A stretch of DNA of 64,000 nucleotides from Rhodobiaceae bacterium (GTDB lineage Bacteria; Pseudomonadota; Alphaproteobacteria; Rhizobiales; Tepidamorphaceae). Each line of letters starts with the position of its first letter. Within the stretch, counting starts at the first letter, position 1. The notes below the pieces were generated by a model that was given only the letters and a program-made list of their open reading frames with translations, did no database searches and had not been told where the DNA came from. The position numbers were made by a program, and so were the translations under genes. Positions 1-8,381 of the stretch are shown here, piece by piece. The DNA is taken from positions 186,001-250,000 of the forward strand of contig JACKJP010000003.1 of NCBI GenBank assembly GCA_020637895.1, in the 5' to 3' direction.

Positions 1-13
1 GACTAGCGCATAG

Positions 14-29
14 CCGCGCTTCGGCGCGG
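14..29. other. GC-rich hairpin downstream of the ceramidase-like gene
   Basis: CCGCGC-TTCG-GCGCGG forms a perfect 6-bp stem with a TTCG tetraloop, about 36 bases past the stop codon of the leftmost minus-strand gene. No convincing T-run follows on either strand, so it may be a weak terminator or an RNA 3' end stabiliser. Bases 1-65 hold nothing else recognisable. Confidence 0.35.
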
Positions 30-65
30 GTGCAAGCGGATGAGTGCGATTGCGTTACCCAATAC

Positions 66-740
66 TCAGATGTTTCGGGGGCGACCGTGCCGGATGATTG
101 CCGTCAGCAGGATGGCAATCATCAGTCCGTTGAGGGTGTGCCAGAGAAAATGCGTGCCGATGGGGAAGGCCGCGCAGACGTTGAAATCGACAGTCCGGAA
201 GGCGAGGGACAGGCTGAAAACGAGGGTCGACGCGATGACGTATATGCCAGCATCGTGATCTGTCCGCCAAAGCGCCCAGGAGAAGACAAGCAGGGCCAGA
301 AGCGCCGGCGCGTATTGAAGGGAGCCATTCAGCAGCGGTGGCACTCCCGGCTCGCTTTCGGGCAGGGCAAGCGTGAAGCCCACTGCAACGAGGATCAGCA
401 CACCGAACACAGTCAGAATGCCGAGTACCTTCATGCCGAAATAGCGGCGCATCGCGATGATGACGAAGACGAGAACGAAGCTCCATATCGGGATCGTGTC
501 CGCAAGGCTCGCCCATACGGTCGCGAATGTGTGGAAGACAAAGGAACCGACGCCAATCAGCGCTGTCATGGCGACAAGCAGCCACAAGTCCGTGGCGCTG
601 CTCTTCTCCCGGACAAGGAGCGATGCGCCCCAGAGCGCTGCTAGAATGAATGCCAGATTGGAAACTGCATTGAACGGCTCAGCCCAGAAGCCGGGCGCAA
701 GCCGTTCGCAATAGATGTCTACCGGCGCGTTCCAGTCCAT
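66..740 (-). CDS. ceramidase-family integral membrane protein
   Basis: The protein is 224 aa from the start at 740 (MDWNAPVD...); a longer reading to 836 would run into the upstream arsC and is less likely. It resembles the alkaline ceramidase / PAQR-like hydrolase family (PF05875). Visible hallmarks are EPFNAVSN at residues 21-28, S66 and H70 in GSFVFH, D81 in LADT, and the pair H197/H201 in HFLWH. In this family the His and Asp residues bind zinc. Six to seven hydrophobic segments span the chain. The substrate is unknown: bacterial members are mostly uncharacterised and may hydrolyse an amide-linked lipid. It ends a minus-strand run with the two arsenate reductases, but I see no functional link. 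Confidence 0.75.
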   Translation of the reverse strand: MDWNAPVDIYCERLAPGFWAEPFNAVSNLAFILAALWGASLLVREKSSATDLWLLVAMTALIGVGSFVFHTFATVWASLADTIPIWSFVLVFVIIAMRRYFGMKVLGILTVFGVLILVAVGFTLALPESEPGVPPLLNGSLQYAPALLALLVFSWALWRTDHDAGIYVIASTLVFSLSLAFRTVDFNVCAAFPIGTHFLWHTLNGLMIAILLTAIIRHGRPRNI

Positions 741-798
741 CGGATCCTCGTCCTGCCAGCGCCCAGCATGCCCGAGCAGGCAAGGCGAGGAAAGGCGT

Positions 799-1203
799 TC
801 ACGCCTTGCGGACGACCTCGCCGTCTTCCTTGGCAAAGGCGCCGATATCGGCGCTTTCGAGAATTTCCAGGACGGTTTCGGACGGGCGGCACAGCCTCGT
901 GCCGCGAGGCGCCACGACGATCGGCCGATTGATGAGGATCGGGTGCGCCATCATCGCGTCGATCAGCGCTTCATCGCTCAGGCTTTCGTCATCAAGCCCA
1001 AGGTCGTCATAGGGCGTCCCCTTGCGGCGAAGCAGGTCACGCACCGGTATGCCCATATCCGCAATCAGCCCGACGAGTTCCTCACGCGTTGGCGGCGTCT
1101 TCAGATATTCCACGACCAGCGGTTCCACGCCCGACTGGCGGATCATCGCCAGTGTGTTGCGGGAGGTGCCGCAGGCGGGGTTGTGATAGATTTTGACGGT
1201 CAT
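799..1203 (-). CDS. arsC: arsenate reductase, glutaredoxin-coupled ArsC family (Spx/ArsC)
   Basis: The protein is 134 aa. It has the thioredoxin-fold ArsC signature YHNPACGTSRNT, with catalytic Cys11 and the downstream Arg in HPILINRP that would bind arsenate. Proteins of this type reduce As(V) to As(III) using glutathione and glutaredoxin in the cytoplasm. The start at 1203 is the ATG before TVKIYHNP; the longer reading upstream has no family similarity. The gene follows the LMW-phosphatase-type reductase by 19 bases and is probably co-transcribed with it. No arsR, arsB or acr3 is visible in the window, so arsenic export must be encoded elsewhere. Confidence 0.9.
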   Translation of the reverse strand: MTVKIYHNPACGTSRNTLAMIRQSGVEPLVVEYLKTPPTREELVGLIADMGIPVRDLLRRKGTPYDDLGLDDESLSDEALIDAMMAHPILINRPIVVAPRGTRLCRPSETVLEILESADIGAFAKEDGEVVRKA

Positions 1204-1222
1204 CTGGCTTTCCGGTCCAAAC

Positions 1223-1735
1223 TCAGGCGGTTTCCTTGTCGCTGTTGCGGCCGATTTCGTCCAGATGCTTTTGCAGGGACAGCTTGTCGATGCTGCGGAC
1301 CGGCAAGGACACGAAGATCGAAATTCGACGGTTGAGCATGCTGTAGGCCTCGTCGAAAGCAATATGCTTTTCCGCCTCGGTGCCTTCTACCGCTGCGGGA
1401 TCGGGAATGCCCCAATGGGCTGACATCGGCTGACCGGGCCAGACCGGGCAGACTTCGCTTGCCGCGTTGTCGCAGACGGTGAAGACGAAATCCATTTTCG
1501 GCGCGCCGTCGACGGCAAACTCGTCCCAGCTCTTGGAGCGTGCGAAGCTCGTCTCGTAGTCCATCATCTTGAGCGTATCGATCGCGATCGGATGGACCTC
1601 ACCCTTGGGCATGGAACCGGCGGAGTAGGCCTGAAAGCGGCCCTTGCCGAGCCGGTTCATGATGGCTTCGGCCATGATGGAACGAGCCGAATTGCCGGTA
1701 CACAGGAACAGTACGTTGTAGACAAGATCCGCCAT
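1223..1735 (-). CDS. low-molecular-weight phosphatase-type arsenate reductase / protein tyrosine phosphatase
   Basis: The protein is 170 aa. It opens with the LMW-PTP P-loop CTGNSARS (Cys12-x5-Arg18), and has Asp112 in the IPDP motif plus a redox Cys pair C88/C96 (VCDN...VCPVW) as in thioredoxin-coupled ArsC proteins. Members reduce arsenate with three cysteines or dephosphorylate phosphotyrosine; the spare cysteines favour arsenate reductase. The start at 1735 is preceded by GGGAG at a normal distance; an in-frame ATG at 1741 is an alternative. The C-terminus (about 25 aa beyond the fold, ending NSDKETA) is longer than in minimal family members. It lies upstream of the unrelated ArsC family gene. 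Confidence 0.85.
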   Translation of the reverse strand: MADLVYNVLFLCTGNSARSIMAEAIMNRLGKGRFQAYSAGSMPKGEVHPIAIDTLKMMDYETSFARSKSWDEFAVDGAPKMDFVFTVCDNAASEVCPVWPGQPMSAHWGIPDPAAVEGTEAEKHIAFDEAYSMLNRRISIFVSLPVRSIDKLSLQKHLDEIGRNSDKETA

Positions 1736-1746
1736 AGTCATCTCCC

Positions 1747-1824
1747 TCAGCAGGCGCAGGCGATTTCATCGATCAGAACTGGGCGCAGTCCAAAGGCCCC
1801 GGGTGCGAAGCGCATTTGGGGCAT
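1747..1824 (-). CDS. possible 25-aa leader ORF before the arsenate reductases
   Basis: A short reading frame, starting at the ATG at 1824 and ending in IDEIACAC before a TGA, stops 11 bases upstream of the 1735 arsenate reductase start. The Cys-Ala-Cys tail next to arsenic genes is suggestive, but the ribosome binding site is weak and I recognise no homologue. It may be chance. The rest of 1825-1927 shows no clear gene. Confidence 0.2.
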   Translation of the reverse strand: MPQMRFAPGAFGLRPVLIDEIACAC

Positions 1825-1930
1825 GGGCCAGCTTCGTTTCGGCGCGGAGTCTAGTGAGCGAATTTATGACAAGTGTGACAGCGAAACGCCCCGTAAATTC
1901 CGCGTCTGACCCGATCCGGGGCATAAACGA

Positions 1931-1967
1931 AAGGACCCGTCAGCGCCGGTTGGCGGACGGGCCCTTG
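1931..1967 (-). terminator. rho-independent terminator after moxR-type gene
   Basis: An 11-bp stem (AAGGACCCGTC with GACGGGCCCTT, one mismatch) encloses a 14-base loop. Read on the minus strand it is followed by a T-rich stretch (TTTCGTTTA). It lies just past the stop of the minus-strand AAA ATPase gene. Confidence 0.65.
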
Positions 1968-2000
1968 AAAGGCGATTAGTCGAGTCGGTTCAGGCCGATG

Positions 2001-2846
2001 TCACTGTGCGTTGCGGCGCGACATAAAGGCGAGTTTCTCGAACAGGTGGACGTCCTGCTCATTCTTGAGCAGCGCGCCGTGAAGCGGCGGAATGAGCTTC
2101 TTGGGGTCACGCTCGCGGAGCTGTTCGGGGCCGATATCCTCGCTCACGAGCAACTTGATCCAGTCGAGCAGTTCGGAGGTCGAAGGCTTTTTCTTGAGGC
2201 CGGGAACATCGCGCACGTCATAAAAGATCGACAGGGCTTCGTGCAGCAGGCGCTTTTTCAGGCCCGGGAAATGGACATTGACGATTTCCTGCATCGTGTC
2301 GTTATCGGGAAAGCGGATGTAGTGGAAGAAACAGCGGCGCAGGAAGGCGTCGGGGAGTTCCTTCTCGTTGTTGGAGGTGATGACCACGACCGGGCGCTGC
2401 TTCGCCTTGATGGTCTCGCCAGTCTCGTAGACGTTGAATTCCATCCGGTCGAGTTCCTGGAGCAGATCGTTCGGAAACTCGATATCAGCCTTGTCGATCT
2501 CGTCGATCAGCAGCACCGGGCGCTTTTCAGCGCTGAACGCTTCCCAGAGTTTGCCCTGCCGGATGTAGTTGCGGATATCGTGAACGCGGTCATCGCCAAG
2601 CTGGCTGTCGCGCAGGCGGCTGACGGCATCGTATTCGTAAAGGCCCTGTTGCGCCTTGGTGGTCGACTTGATGTGCCACTCCAGCAGCGGAACGTCGAGG
2701 GCCGCCGCCATCTCGTGCGCGAGAACCGTCTTGCCCGTTCCCGGCTCGCCCTTGACGAGGAGCGGACGCTCCAGCGTGATCGCCGCATTCACGGCAACGC
2801 GCAGGTCGTCGGTGGCAACGTAGGATTTCGACCCTTCAAAACGCAT
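2001..2846 (-). CDS. MoxR-family AAA+ ATPase
   Basis: The protein is 281 aa from the ATG at 2846 (MRFEGSKSY), which has GGAG nine bases upstream. Walker A is GEPGTGKT, Walker B is VLLIDEIDKAD, sensor 1 is VVITSNNEKE, and an arginine-finger-like FLRRCFF follows. MoxR proteins are chaperone-like ATPases that usually work with a VWA-domain protein encoded directly downstream (CoxE-like). Here no such partner follows: the gene ends at a terminator and arsenate reductase genes come next. The partner is therefore elsewhere or lost. Confidence 0.88.
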   Translation of the reverse strand: MRFEGSKSYVATDDLRVAVNAAITLERPLLVKGEPGTGKTVLAHEMAAALDVPLLEWHIKSTTKAQQGLYEYDAVSRLRDSQLGDDRVHDIRNYIRQGKLWEAFSAEKRPVLLIDEIDKADIEFPNDLLQELDRMEFNVYETGETIKAKQRPVVVITSNNEKELPDAFLRRCFFHYIRFPDNDTMQEIVNVHFPGLKKRLLHEALSIFYDVRDVPGLKKKPSTSELLDWIKLLVSEDIGPEQLRERDPKKLIPPLHGALLKNEQDVHLFEKLAFMSRRNAQ

Positions 2847-3013
2847 CGGCAACATCTCCTGACAGGTTCAAGTCACCCAAGCTCATAACAGCATTGTTCG
2901 CCGCAACGCCAGCGCAGAGGGCAGGTCGCAGGCATTTTGTTCATGATGCGAAGCGGGAGGTGTCCGCGGCAGGCCTGCTCGATGCCGGCCATCGAATTGA
3001 GGCCATCAGAGCA

Positions 3014-3026
3014 GGCATTTTCTGCC
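3014..3026. promoter_or_regulatory. GGCA-N5-TGCC palindrome, distal site upstream of flgE
   Basis: GGCA-TTTTC-TGCC. Its centre (3020) lies 93.5 bp from the GG of the flgE sigma-54-like -24 element, the same distance as the equivalent palindrome at flgF. Read as a candidate FlbD-type enhancer (ftr-like) site. The assignment of the binding protein is inference. Confidence 0.5.
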
Positions 3027-3055
3027 GGTCGGGCGGAGGAATCCGGCGTGATTGT

Positions 3056-3068
3056 GGCATGTTTTGCC
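3056..3068. promoter_or_regulatory. GGCA-N5-TGCC palindrome, proximal site upstream of flgE
   Basis: GGCA-TGTTT-TGCC, centred at 3062, exactly 42 bp (four helical turns) from the distal copy at 3014-3026. It also resembles a sigma-54 promoter (TGGCATGTTTTGC), but the GG-to-GC spacing is two bases short, so it is read as an activator site. The surrounding 2847-3195 gap holds no gene, only the control regions of moxR (minus) and flgE (plus). Confidence 0.5.
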
Positions 3069-3111
3069 CAACGCAGACTGTTACAATATTGAAATTACTA
3101 ATGAAAATAAT

Positions 3112-3127
3112 TGGCATGGCTTTTGAA
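3112..3127 (+). promoter_or_regulatory. candidate sigma-54 promoter of flgE-flgK-flgL
   Basis: TGGCATGGCTTTTGAA compared with the consensus TGGCACG-N4-TTGCW. The -24 GG and overall spacing fit, but the -12 GC is GA, so this is the weakest of the three sigma-54 candidates. The transcript would start near 3138, about 58 bases before the flgE start. Confidence 0.45.
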
Positions 3128-3195
3128 TAGGTGCTGTCGGGATTCCTTGTGCGCATTTGGGCGCATCGGCATTTGCAGGTCGAGGAGACGACGGC

Positions 3196-4569
3196 ATGGG
3201 TATTTACAGCGCGCTGGCATCGGCGGTTTCCGGGCTCAGGGCCCAGTCTTTCGCGCTCGAGACGATTTCAGGCAACATCGCCAATTCGCAGACCGTCGGC
3301 TTCAAGCGGACGGAAACGAGCTTTGCCGATCTGGTGCCGGAGGCGGCCATCAACCGGCAATCCTCTGGCGCGGTGCTGGCTTCAAGCCGCTCGACCAACA
3401 CGGTCCAGGGCGACATCCGGTCGGCCGATACGGAGACCTTCGTCGCCATCAACGGCGACGGTTATTTCGTCGTCGATTCCCAGCTGGGGGTCGTCGATGG
3501 GAATCCCGTCCTTTCCGGCATCGACAAATATACCCGGCGCGGCGATTTTGACCGGGATGCGAATGGCTATCTCGTCAATGGCGCGGGATACTTTCTCAAG
3601 GGCCTCAAGATAGACGCGGCGACAGGAAACCCGGTCGGCGGGTTGCCCGAAGCCGTCCAGATCGGAAACGATTTCCTGCCGGCCCAGGTGACCAGCGAAA
3701 TCACGTTGCGGGCGAACCTTGCCCAGTTTCCCCTGACTGCAAACGCCGATCCCGACACGCCGGGTTCCGAACTGCTCGATCCGGCAGACTTCACCGTCGA
3801 TCCAACGACCGGCGGCACGGGCACGGTCGTCGGCAACGACGTTTCGGTATTTTTGCAGAGCTCGATCTCAGGCGGTGCGACGACGGTCTACAACGCCGGC
3901 GGCGCGTCGACCAATATCCAGTTTCGCTGGGCCAAGATCGATAGCGCTGCGACAGGCGGTTCGGATACGTGGAACCTGTTCTATCTTGAAGATTCCAATG
4001 CGACCGGTACCGATGTGGTCTGGCGCAATGTGGGCCAGGATTACACGTTCGACAGCACCGGCCAGCTGTCGCCAGCCGTCACCTCCGTCAATATTCCGGG
4101 TCTCACGATCAACGGTCAGGTGATCGGCGATGTGAATCTTGCTCATGGCGTCGGCGGGCTGACGCAGTTCGCCGACAACAACGGCAATGTGCAGATCACT
4201 GAACTGGCGCAGAACGGCTATGCGGCAGGCGAGCTCTCAAGCGTGTCGATCTCCGATTCCGGGCGTGTCGTCGCGACATATACCAACGGGCGCCAGCTCG
4301 ACCTCTACCAGATCCCCCTGGCAACCTTTAACGCGAGCAATTTCCTGAAAAAACTGGATGGCGGCGCGTTCGAGGCGACGGCGGAATCGGGTGCGGCAAT
4401 TCTTGGCTCCAACGGCAATATCGTGGGCGCCTCGCTGGAGGCTTCCAACACCGATCTTGCCGACGAATTCACCAAGCTGATCATCACCCAACAGGCCTAT
4501 TCGGCCGGCACGCGCATCGTGACGACCAGCGACGAGATGCTCCAGGAAGTACTGAACATGGTCCGCTGA
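3196..4569 (+). CDS. flgE: flagellar hook protein FlgE
   Basis: The 457-aa hook subunit polymerises outside the cell after export by the flagellar type III system. The N-terminus has the axial-protein signature (SGLRAQSFALETISGNIANS...VGFKR), the middle has the hook D1 landmark VAINGDGYFVV, and the C-terminus has the conserved heptad end (ITQQAYSAGTRIVTTSDEML). The ATG at 3196 follows GAGGAG by eight bases; the upstream in-frame ATG at 3157 has neither site nor homology. It is the first gene of a flgE-flgK-flgL operon. Candidate sigma-54 control fits the late class of hook genes. Confidence 0.93.
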   Translation: MGIYSALASAVSGLRAQSFALETISGNIANSQTVGFKRTETSFADLVPEAAINRQSSGAVLASSRSTNTVQGDIRSADTETFVAINGDGYFVVDSQLGVVDGNPVLSGIDKYTRRGDFDRDANGYLVNGAGYFLKGLKIDAATGNPVGGLPEAVQIGNDFLPAQVTSEITLRANLAQFPLTANADPDTPGSELLDPADFTVDPTTGGTGTVVGNDVSVFLQSSISGGATTVYNAGGASTNIQFRWAKIDSAATGGSDTWNLFYLEDSNATGTDVVWRNVGQDYTFDSTGQLSPAVTSVNIPGLTINGQVIGDVNLAHGVGGLTQFADNNGNVQITELAQNGYAAGELSSVSISDSGRVVATYTNGRQLDLYQIPLATFNASNFLKKLDGGAFEATAESGAAILGSNGNIVGASLEASNTDLADEFTKLIITQQAYSAGTRIVTTSDEMLQEVLNMVR

Positions 4570-4602
4570 TCCTAGCAGCGGCACCTTCGCAGGGAGACGC
4601 CC

Positions 4603-6447
4603 TTGGGCCTCACCACCGCCATCAGCTCAGCGCTCTCCGGCCTTAGCGCAACGCAGGCCGGGGTCGATCTCGTTTCGCGCAATATCGCGAACGCGGATTC
4701 GGCTGGCTATATCCGCAAGACGGCGCTGCAGGAGGCGATCGTCGCTGGCGGTGCTGTTCGCGGGGTGCAGGTATCCTCCATACAGCGCGAACTCGACACG
4801 CTGCTGCAGAAGACGCTTCAGACAGAAGCGTCCGGTTCGGGATATGCCGATATCGTCGCCGACTATCTCGGGCGCGTCGATACCATCTTCGGCCAGCCGG
4901 GCGGGGCCAACGCGCTCGACACGATCTACGCGAACTACCAGTCCGCCGCACATGCGCTCGCGGCCTCACCGGATGATCCGAGCGCACGAACGACATTTCT
5001 TTCGTCGGCGCAGACGCTGGTTCAGCAGCTCAACTCGCTGAGCGATCAGTTGCAGTCGATGCGGCTGGAAATCGAACAACGGCTGGACTCGGCCGTTTCC
5101 GATGCAAACGACATCCTCGGACGGCTGCAGCAGATCAATACGGCCGCGCGCAGCGGCGGGTCGATCTCGCCGGACCTGCTGGACGTTCGCGACAAGCTGG
5201 TCTCCGACCTGTCTCGCCTGATGGACATTCAGGTCACGACGCGCGACGATGGCACGGTTTCCATCCAGACGAAGTCGGGCATCGGGCTGCTTGACGGTAC
5301 GGCCGAAACGCTGGTCTTCGATGGCGTCGGATACATGGACGCCAACCAGCAGTATTCGCGCGACGTGTCCGAGCGGGGCGTCGGGACGATCTCGATCCGC
5401 TACGGCACGGGCGTCACCGTCGACCTGCTGGCCGACAACAGCATCAGGGGAGGGGAGATCGGCGGGCTGATCGACCTGCGCGACGACCTCCTCGTAACCG
5501 CCCAGAACCAGCTTGACGCCATAGCCGCGGGCCTGTCCCGCGCGGCGTCAGATATCGAAGTGCCCGGCACAGAAGTGACATCCGGCGCCCAGGAGGGCTT
5601 TGCACTCGATTTCGCGGGCATCCAGCCCGGCGATACGATTACCCTCCGCTACACGCAAACGCCGCCCGGCACGCAACAGACCGTAACCTTCTTCAACACG
5701 ACCAATCCGTCAGGCTTGCCCGCCAATGGCGCGGCGACCGCGCAAGCCGGCGATACGGTCATCGGCATCGATTTCAGCCAGGCACCGGCGGCCATCGTTG
5801 CGGATATCCAGGCGGCGCTCGGCGGCACCTTCACCGTTTCCAACCCGTCCGGAACGACGATCCAGATCCTCGATGACGGCGCCGCCGGGACGATCGACAT
5901 ATCGGCGCTGGACGGGCTCTACACCCAAACCGACAATCAGAACGGCAATGCGGCGCTTTCGCTTTTCGTCGACGGCATCACCGGAACGGCCTATTCGGGC
6001 GCTTACGAGGGCAATCCGCAGATCCAGGGCTACGCGGGCAGAATTCAACTGAACAGCAGCCTGCTTTCCGATCCGTCGTTGCTGGTGAAGTTCACTTCAA
6101 CGACAGCGAGCGGCGACGACACCAGACCAAGCCAATTGCTTGACCGTCTGACCGGGCGGAAGACAGCGCTCGGCGCGGTCGGTGGCTCGACATCGTTCGT
6201 CGGCACCATCGGCGACTTCATCGGCCGCGTCATCAACTTTCAGGCAGGACAGGCATCCGACGCCCAGACCGCCAAGGAAGCGCAGGATATCGTCGTCAAT
6301 CAGCTCAACGAGCGCTTCGCCGACAAGGCGGGCGTCGATATCGACGTCGAGATGACACTGCTGATCCAGTTGCAGCAGGCCTTTCAGGCCAATGCGCGGG
6401 TCATCCAGGCGACCCAGGAAATGATGGACGCGTTGCTGAGGATCTAG
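4603..6447 (+). CDS. flgK: flagellar hook-associated protein 1, FlgK
   Basis: The 614-aa protein forms the hook-filament junction. The N-terminus SALSGLSATQAGVDLVSRN...NADSAGYIRK and the C-terminus (LNERFADKAGVDIDVEMTLL...AFQANARVIQATQEMMDALL) are typical FlgK ends. A Gly/Thr-rich beta module at about residues 325-430 (PGDTITLRYTQ...; IQILDDGAAG) resembles modules in FlgL and the flagellin of this window. The start is TTG at 4603 with AGGGAGA just upstream; no ATG fits the N-terminus. It lies 33 bases after flgE and one base before flgL. Confidence 0.92.
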   Translation: MGLTTAISSALSGLSATQAGVDLVSRNIANADSAGYIRKTALQEAIVAGGAVRGVQVSSIQRELDTLLQKTLQTEASGSGYADIVADYLGRVDTIFGQPGGANALDTIYANYQSAAHALAASPDDPSARTTFLSSAQTLVQQLNSLSDQLQSMRLEIEQRLDSAVSDANDILGRLQQINTAARSGGSISPDLLDVRDKLVSDLSRLMDIQVTTRDDGTVSIQTKSGIGLLDGTAETLVFDGVGYMDANQQYSRDVSERGVGTISIRYGTGVTVDLLADNSIRGGEIGGLIDLRDDLLVTAQNQLDAIAAGLSRAASDIEVPGTEVTSGAQEGFALDFAGIQPGDTITLRYTQTPPGTQQTVTFFNTTNPSGLPANGAATAQAGDTVIGIDFSQAPAAIVADIQAALGGTFTVSNPSGTTIQILDDGAAGTIDISALDGLYTQTDNQNGNAALSLFVDGITGTAYSGAYEGNPQIQGYAGRIQLNSSLLSDPSLLVKFTSTTASGDDTRPSQLLDRLTGRKTALGAVGGSTSFVGTIGDFIGRVINFQAGQASDAQTAKEAQDIVVNQLNERFADKAGVDIDVEMTLLIQLQQAFQANARVIQATQEMMDALLRI

Positions 6448-6448
6448 A

Positions 6449-7948
6449 ATGAGCAGCACCATCCCGCCCATTACCCGGTCTATCTCGATGGTCAACGCCA
6501 TCATGAGCAGCAAGGCCGAGATGACGGATCTGAACCGTCAGCTCGGGACCGGCCAAGTCAGCGAAACATACGGGGGACTTGGCAACGATCGCGTCGTCTC
6601 CATCGCCATGCGGGCGCGCATGTCGGCCATCGACGGCTATCTGGGCACCGCAGACATCATCGATACCAGGCTCTCGATCGTTGGCAACGTGCTCGACAGG
6701 ATGGATGCGATCACGGGCGACGCCCGTTCCACGACGCTGATCCCGGGCTACGACCTCAATGGCGGCAATCAGTCGTCAGCGCAGACGCTGACGCGCAATT
6801 ATCTCGATGAATTCCTCTCGCTGCTGAATACCGACGTGGCAGGTCGATACATGTTCGGCGGACGCGTGACCGATGAGGCGCCGGTGGTCAGCACACAGCA
6901 ATTGCTGGACGGCGACGGCGCCCGTGACGGCTTCCGTCAGATCGCGGCCGAACGGCTCATGGCCGATCAGGGTTCAGACGGGCGCGGGCGCTTTTCATCG
7001 TCTGTAAGCGCCAATACCGTGACCTTCGCCGAGGATGGCGTTCATCCTTTCGGCTTCAAGCTGGCGGCGATCAACGCCATCGGTTCCAGTGTCAGCGTGA
7101 CTGCACCCTCGGGTGCGCCGGCGACGGGCGGCATCACGTTCACGAGCGTTCCAGCGGCCGGCGAACAGATCAACGTGACGCTGACCCTTCCCGATGGCAG
7201 CGAGAAGGTCATCAAGCTGACGGCGACGACGAAATCGCCTCCTGAAGACGGCGAGTTCACGATCGGCAGCGACGTGAATTCCACCGCGGCCAACTTCCAG
7301 TCGTCGTTCGATACCGCGTTGCTGAAGGCGGGGCAGGTCGAGCTTGCAGCGGCATCGGCCATGCAGGCCTCCAGGGAATTCTTCAACATCGACGACGCCA
7401 ATCCGCCATTGCGGGTTGACGGGCCGCCATTCGACACGGCGACCGGCCTGGTTGCCGGAACGCCTTCCGACACCGTCTTCTGGTATCAGGGGGATGGCGC
7501 GACAGATGATCCGCGGCTTACCGCAAATGCAAAGATCGACGACAGCATCACCGCGAGCTACGGCATGCGTGCGAACGAAGCGGCGTTCCGGAATGTCATT
7601 GCCAGTCTTGCCGTGTTCGCCACCGCGACGTTCAGTGCAGGCGATCCCAACAGCGAGGACCGCTATCGGGAACTTGCCGCCAAGGTGACGAAGGCGTTCT
7701 CCTCTGAATCCGGTGAACCGACCGTACGGAATGTCGCGGCACAGATCGCCGGCGTCAAAGCCTCGGTGGAATCCACCAAGGAACGCCTGACCCTCGACAG
7801 AACGGTCGCAGAAGGTGTGGTCGCGAACATAGAAACAGCCGACACGGAAGAGGTCGCGGTGCGGCTCCTGCAACTGCAGAACCGGTTGCAGGCGACCTAT
7901 CAGACGACGGCGATCCTCGCCAATCTGACCATCATGGACTATCTCTAG
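6449..7948 (+). CDS. flgL: flagellar hook-associated protein 3, FlgL (flagellin-like)
   Basis: The protein is 499 aa, longer than the roughly 300 aa of enteric FlgL. The N-terminal helices (LNRQLGTGQVSETYGGLGND) and the C-terminal coiled helix (LQLQNRLQATYQTTAILANL) match the flagellin-fold D0/D1 region. The middle carries an Ig-like insertion around residues 205-290 (GEQINVTLTLPDGSEKVIKL), which accounts for the extra length. It joins the filament to FlgK. It is the last gene of the flgEKL operon and is followed by a strong terminator. Confidence 0.88.
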   Translation: MSSTIPPITRSISMVNAIMSSKAEMTDLNRQLGTGQVSETYGGLGNDRVVSIAMRARMSAIDGYLGTADIIDTRLSIVGNVLDRMDAITGDARSTTLIPGYDLNGGNQSSAQTLTRNYLDEFLSLLNTDVAGRYMFGGRVTDEAPVVSTQQLLDGDGARDGFRQIAAERLMADQGSDGRGRFSSSVSANTVTFAEDGVHPFGFKLAAINAIGSSVSVTAPSGAPATGGITFTSVPAAGEQINVTLTLPDGSEKVIKLTATTKSPPEDGEFTIGSDVNSTAANFQSSFDTALLKAGQVELAAASAMQASREFFNIDDANPPLRVDGPPFDTATGLVAGTPSDTVFWYQGDGATDDPRLTANAKIDDSITASYGMRANEAAFRNVIASLAVFATATFSAGDPNSEDRYRELAAKVTKAFSSESGEPTVRNVAAQIAGVKASVESTKERLTLDRTVAEGVVANIETADTEEVAVRLLQLQNRLQATYQTTAILANLTIMDYL

Positions 7949-7966
7949 TTCGCTGCTGCGGGCAGC

Positions 7967-7998
7967 AAAAAGGGCGGCTCACGGGCCGCCCTTTTTTG
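7967..7998. terminator. bidirectional terminator between flgL and flaF
   Basis: AAAGGGCGGC / GCCGCCCTTTTTT forms a strong GC stem flanked by A and T runs on both sides, so it can serve the convergent flgL (+) and flaF (-) transcripts. Confidence 0.9.
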
Positions 7999-8018
7999 TT
8001 CGTCAGAGGGGTCGCGGC

Positions 8019-8381
8019 TCAGCTCGTCCGGAGGCCGGCGGCGATCTCGCGATTGATCGAAATGAGGCTGTTCAGCTTCTCAGGACGTGGATCGTTGATG
8101 ATCGACTGCGTCTGATTGAAGATGAAGACGGCAATATTGCCGATATTCTGCTTGATCTGCTGGGGCAGCGGATTGTCGCTCGATGTCGCCGACGTCGCCA
8201 GGATCGTCCAGAGGCGGCGATTGAACATCAGTGCGGTACGCCCGTTGTCGTCGTCTGGCCATGCGTCACGGGCCGCCTGAAGACGTGTGGCGGCGCGTAC
8301 CAGCAAATCAGCCTCGACGTCACGCGGACTTGAGGTGGTCTTCGCCACTTTGCTGTAGGCCTGCGCTGCGGTGTGTTGCAT
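8019..8381 (-). CDS. flaF: flagellar biosynthesis regulator FlaF
   Basis: The protein is 120 aa, all-alpha. Conserved FlaF features are AYSKVAKTTSSPRDVEADLL at the N-terminus, LMFNRRLWTILA in the middle and NIAVFIFNQT near the C-terminus. In Caulobacter and Brucella FlaF promotes flagellin synthesis or secretion, opposing FlbT. The ATG at 8381 is preceded by GAGGA; the ATG at 8402 is an alternative. The gene overlaps the 3' end of flbT by 62 bases, so the two are translationally coupled. Confidence 0.9.
   Translation of the reverse strand: MQHTAAQAYSKVAKTTSSPRDVEADLLVRAATRLQAARDAWPDDDNGRTALMFNRRLWTILATSATSSDNPLPQQIKQNIGNIAVFIFNQTQSIINDPRPEKLNSLISINREIAAGLRTS

Noticed and set aside
3055..3069. 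Sigma-54 promoter TGGCATGTTTTGC
   Set aside because: The GG-to-GC distance is two bases too short; the same bases form the GGCA-N5-TGCC palindrome, which explains them better.
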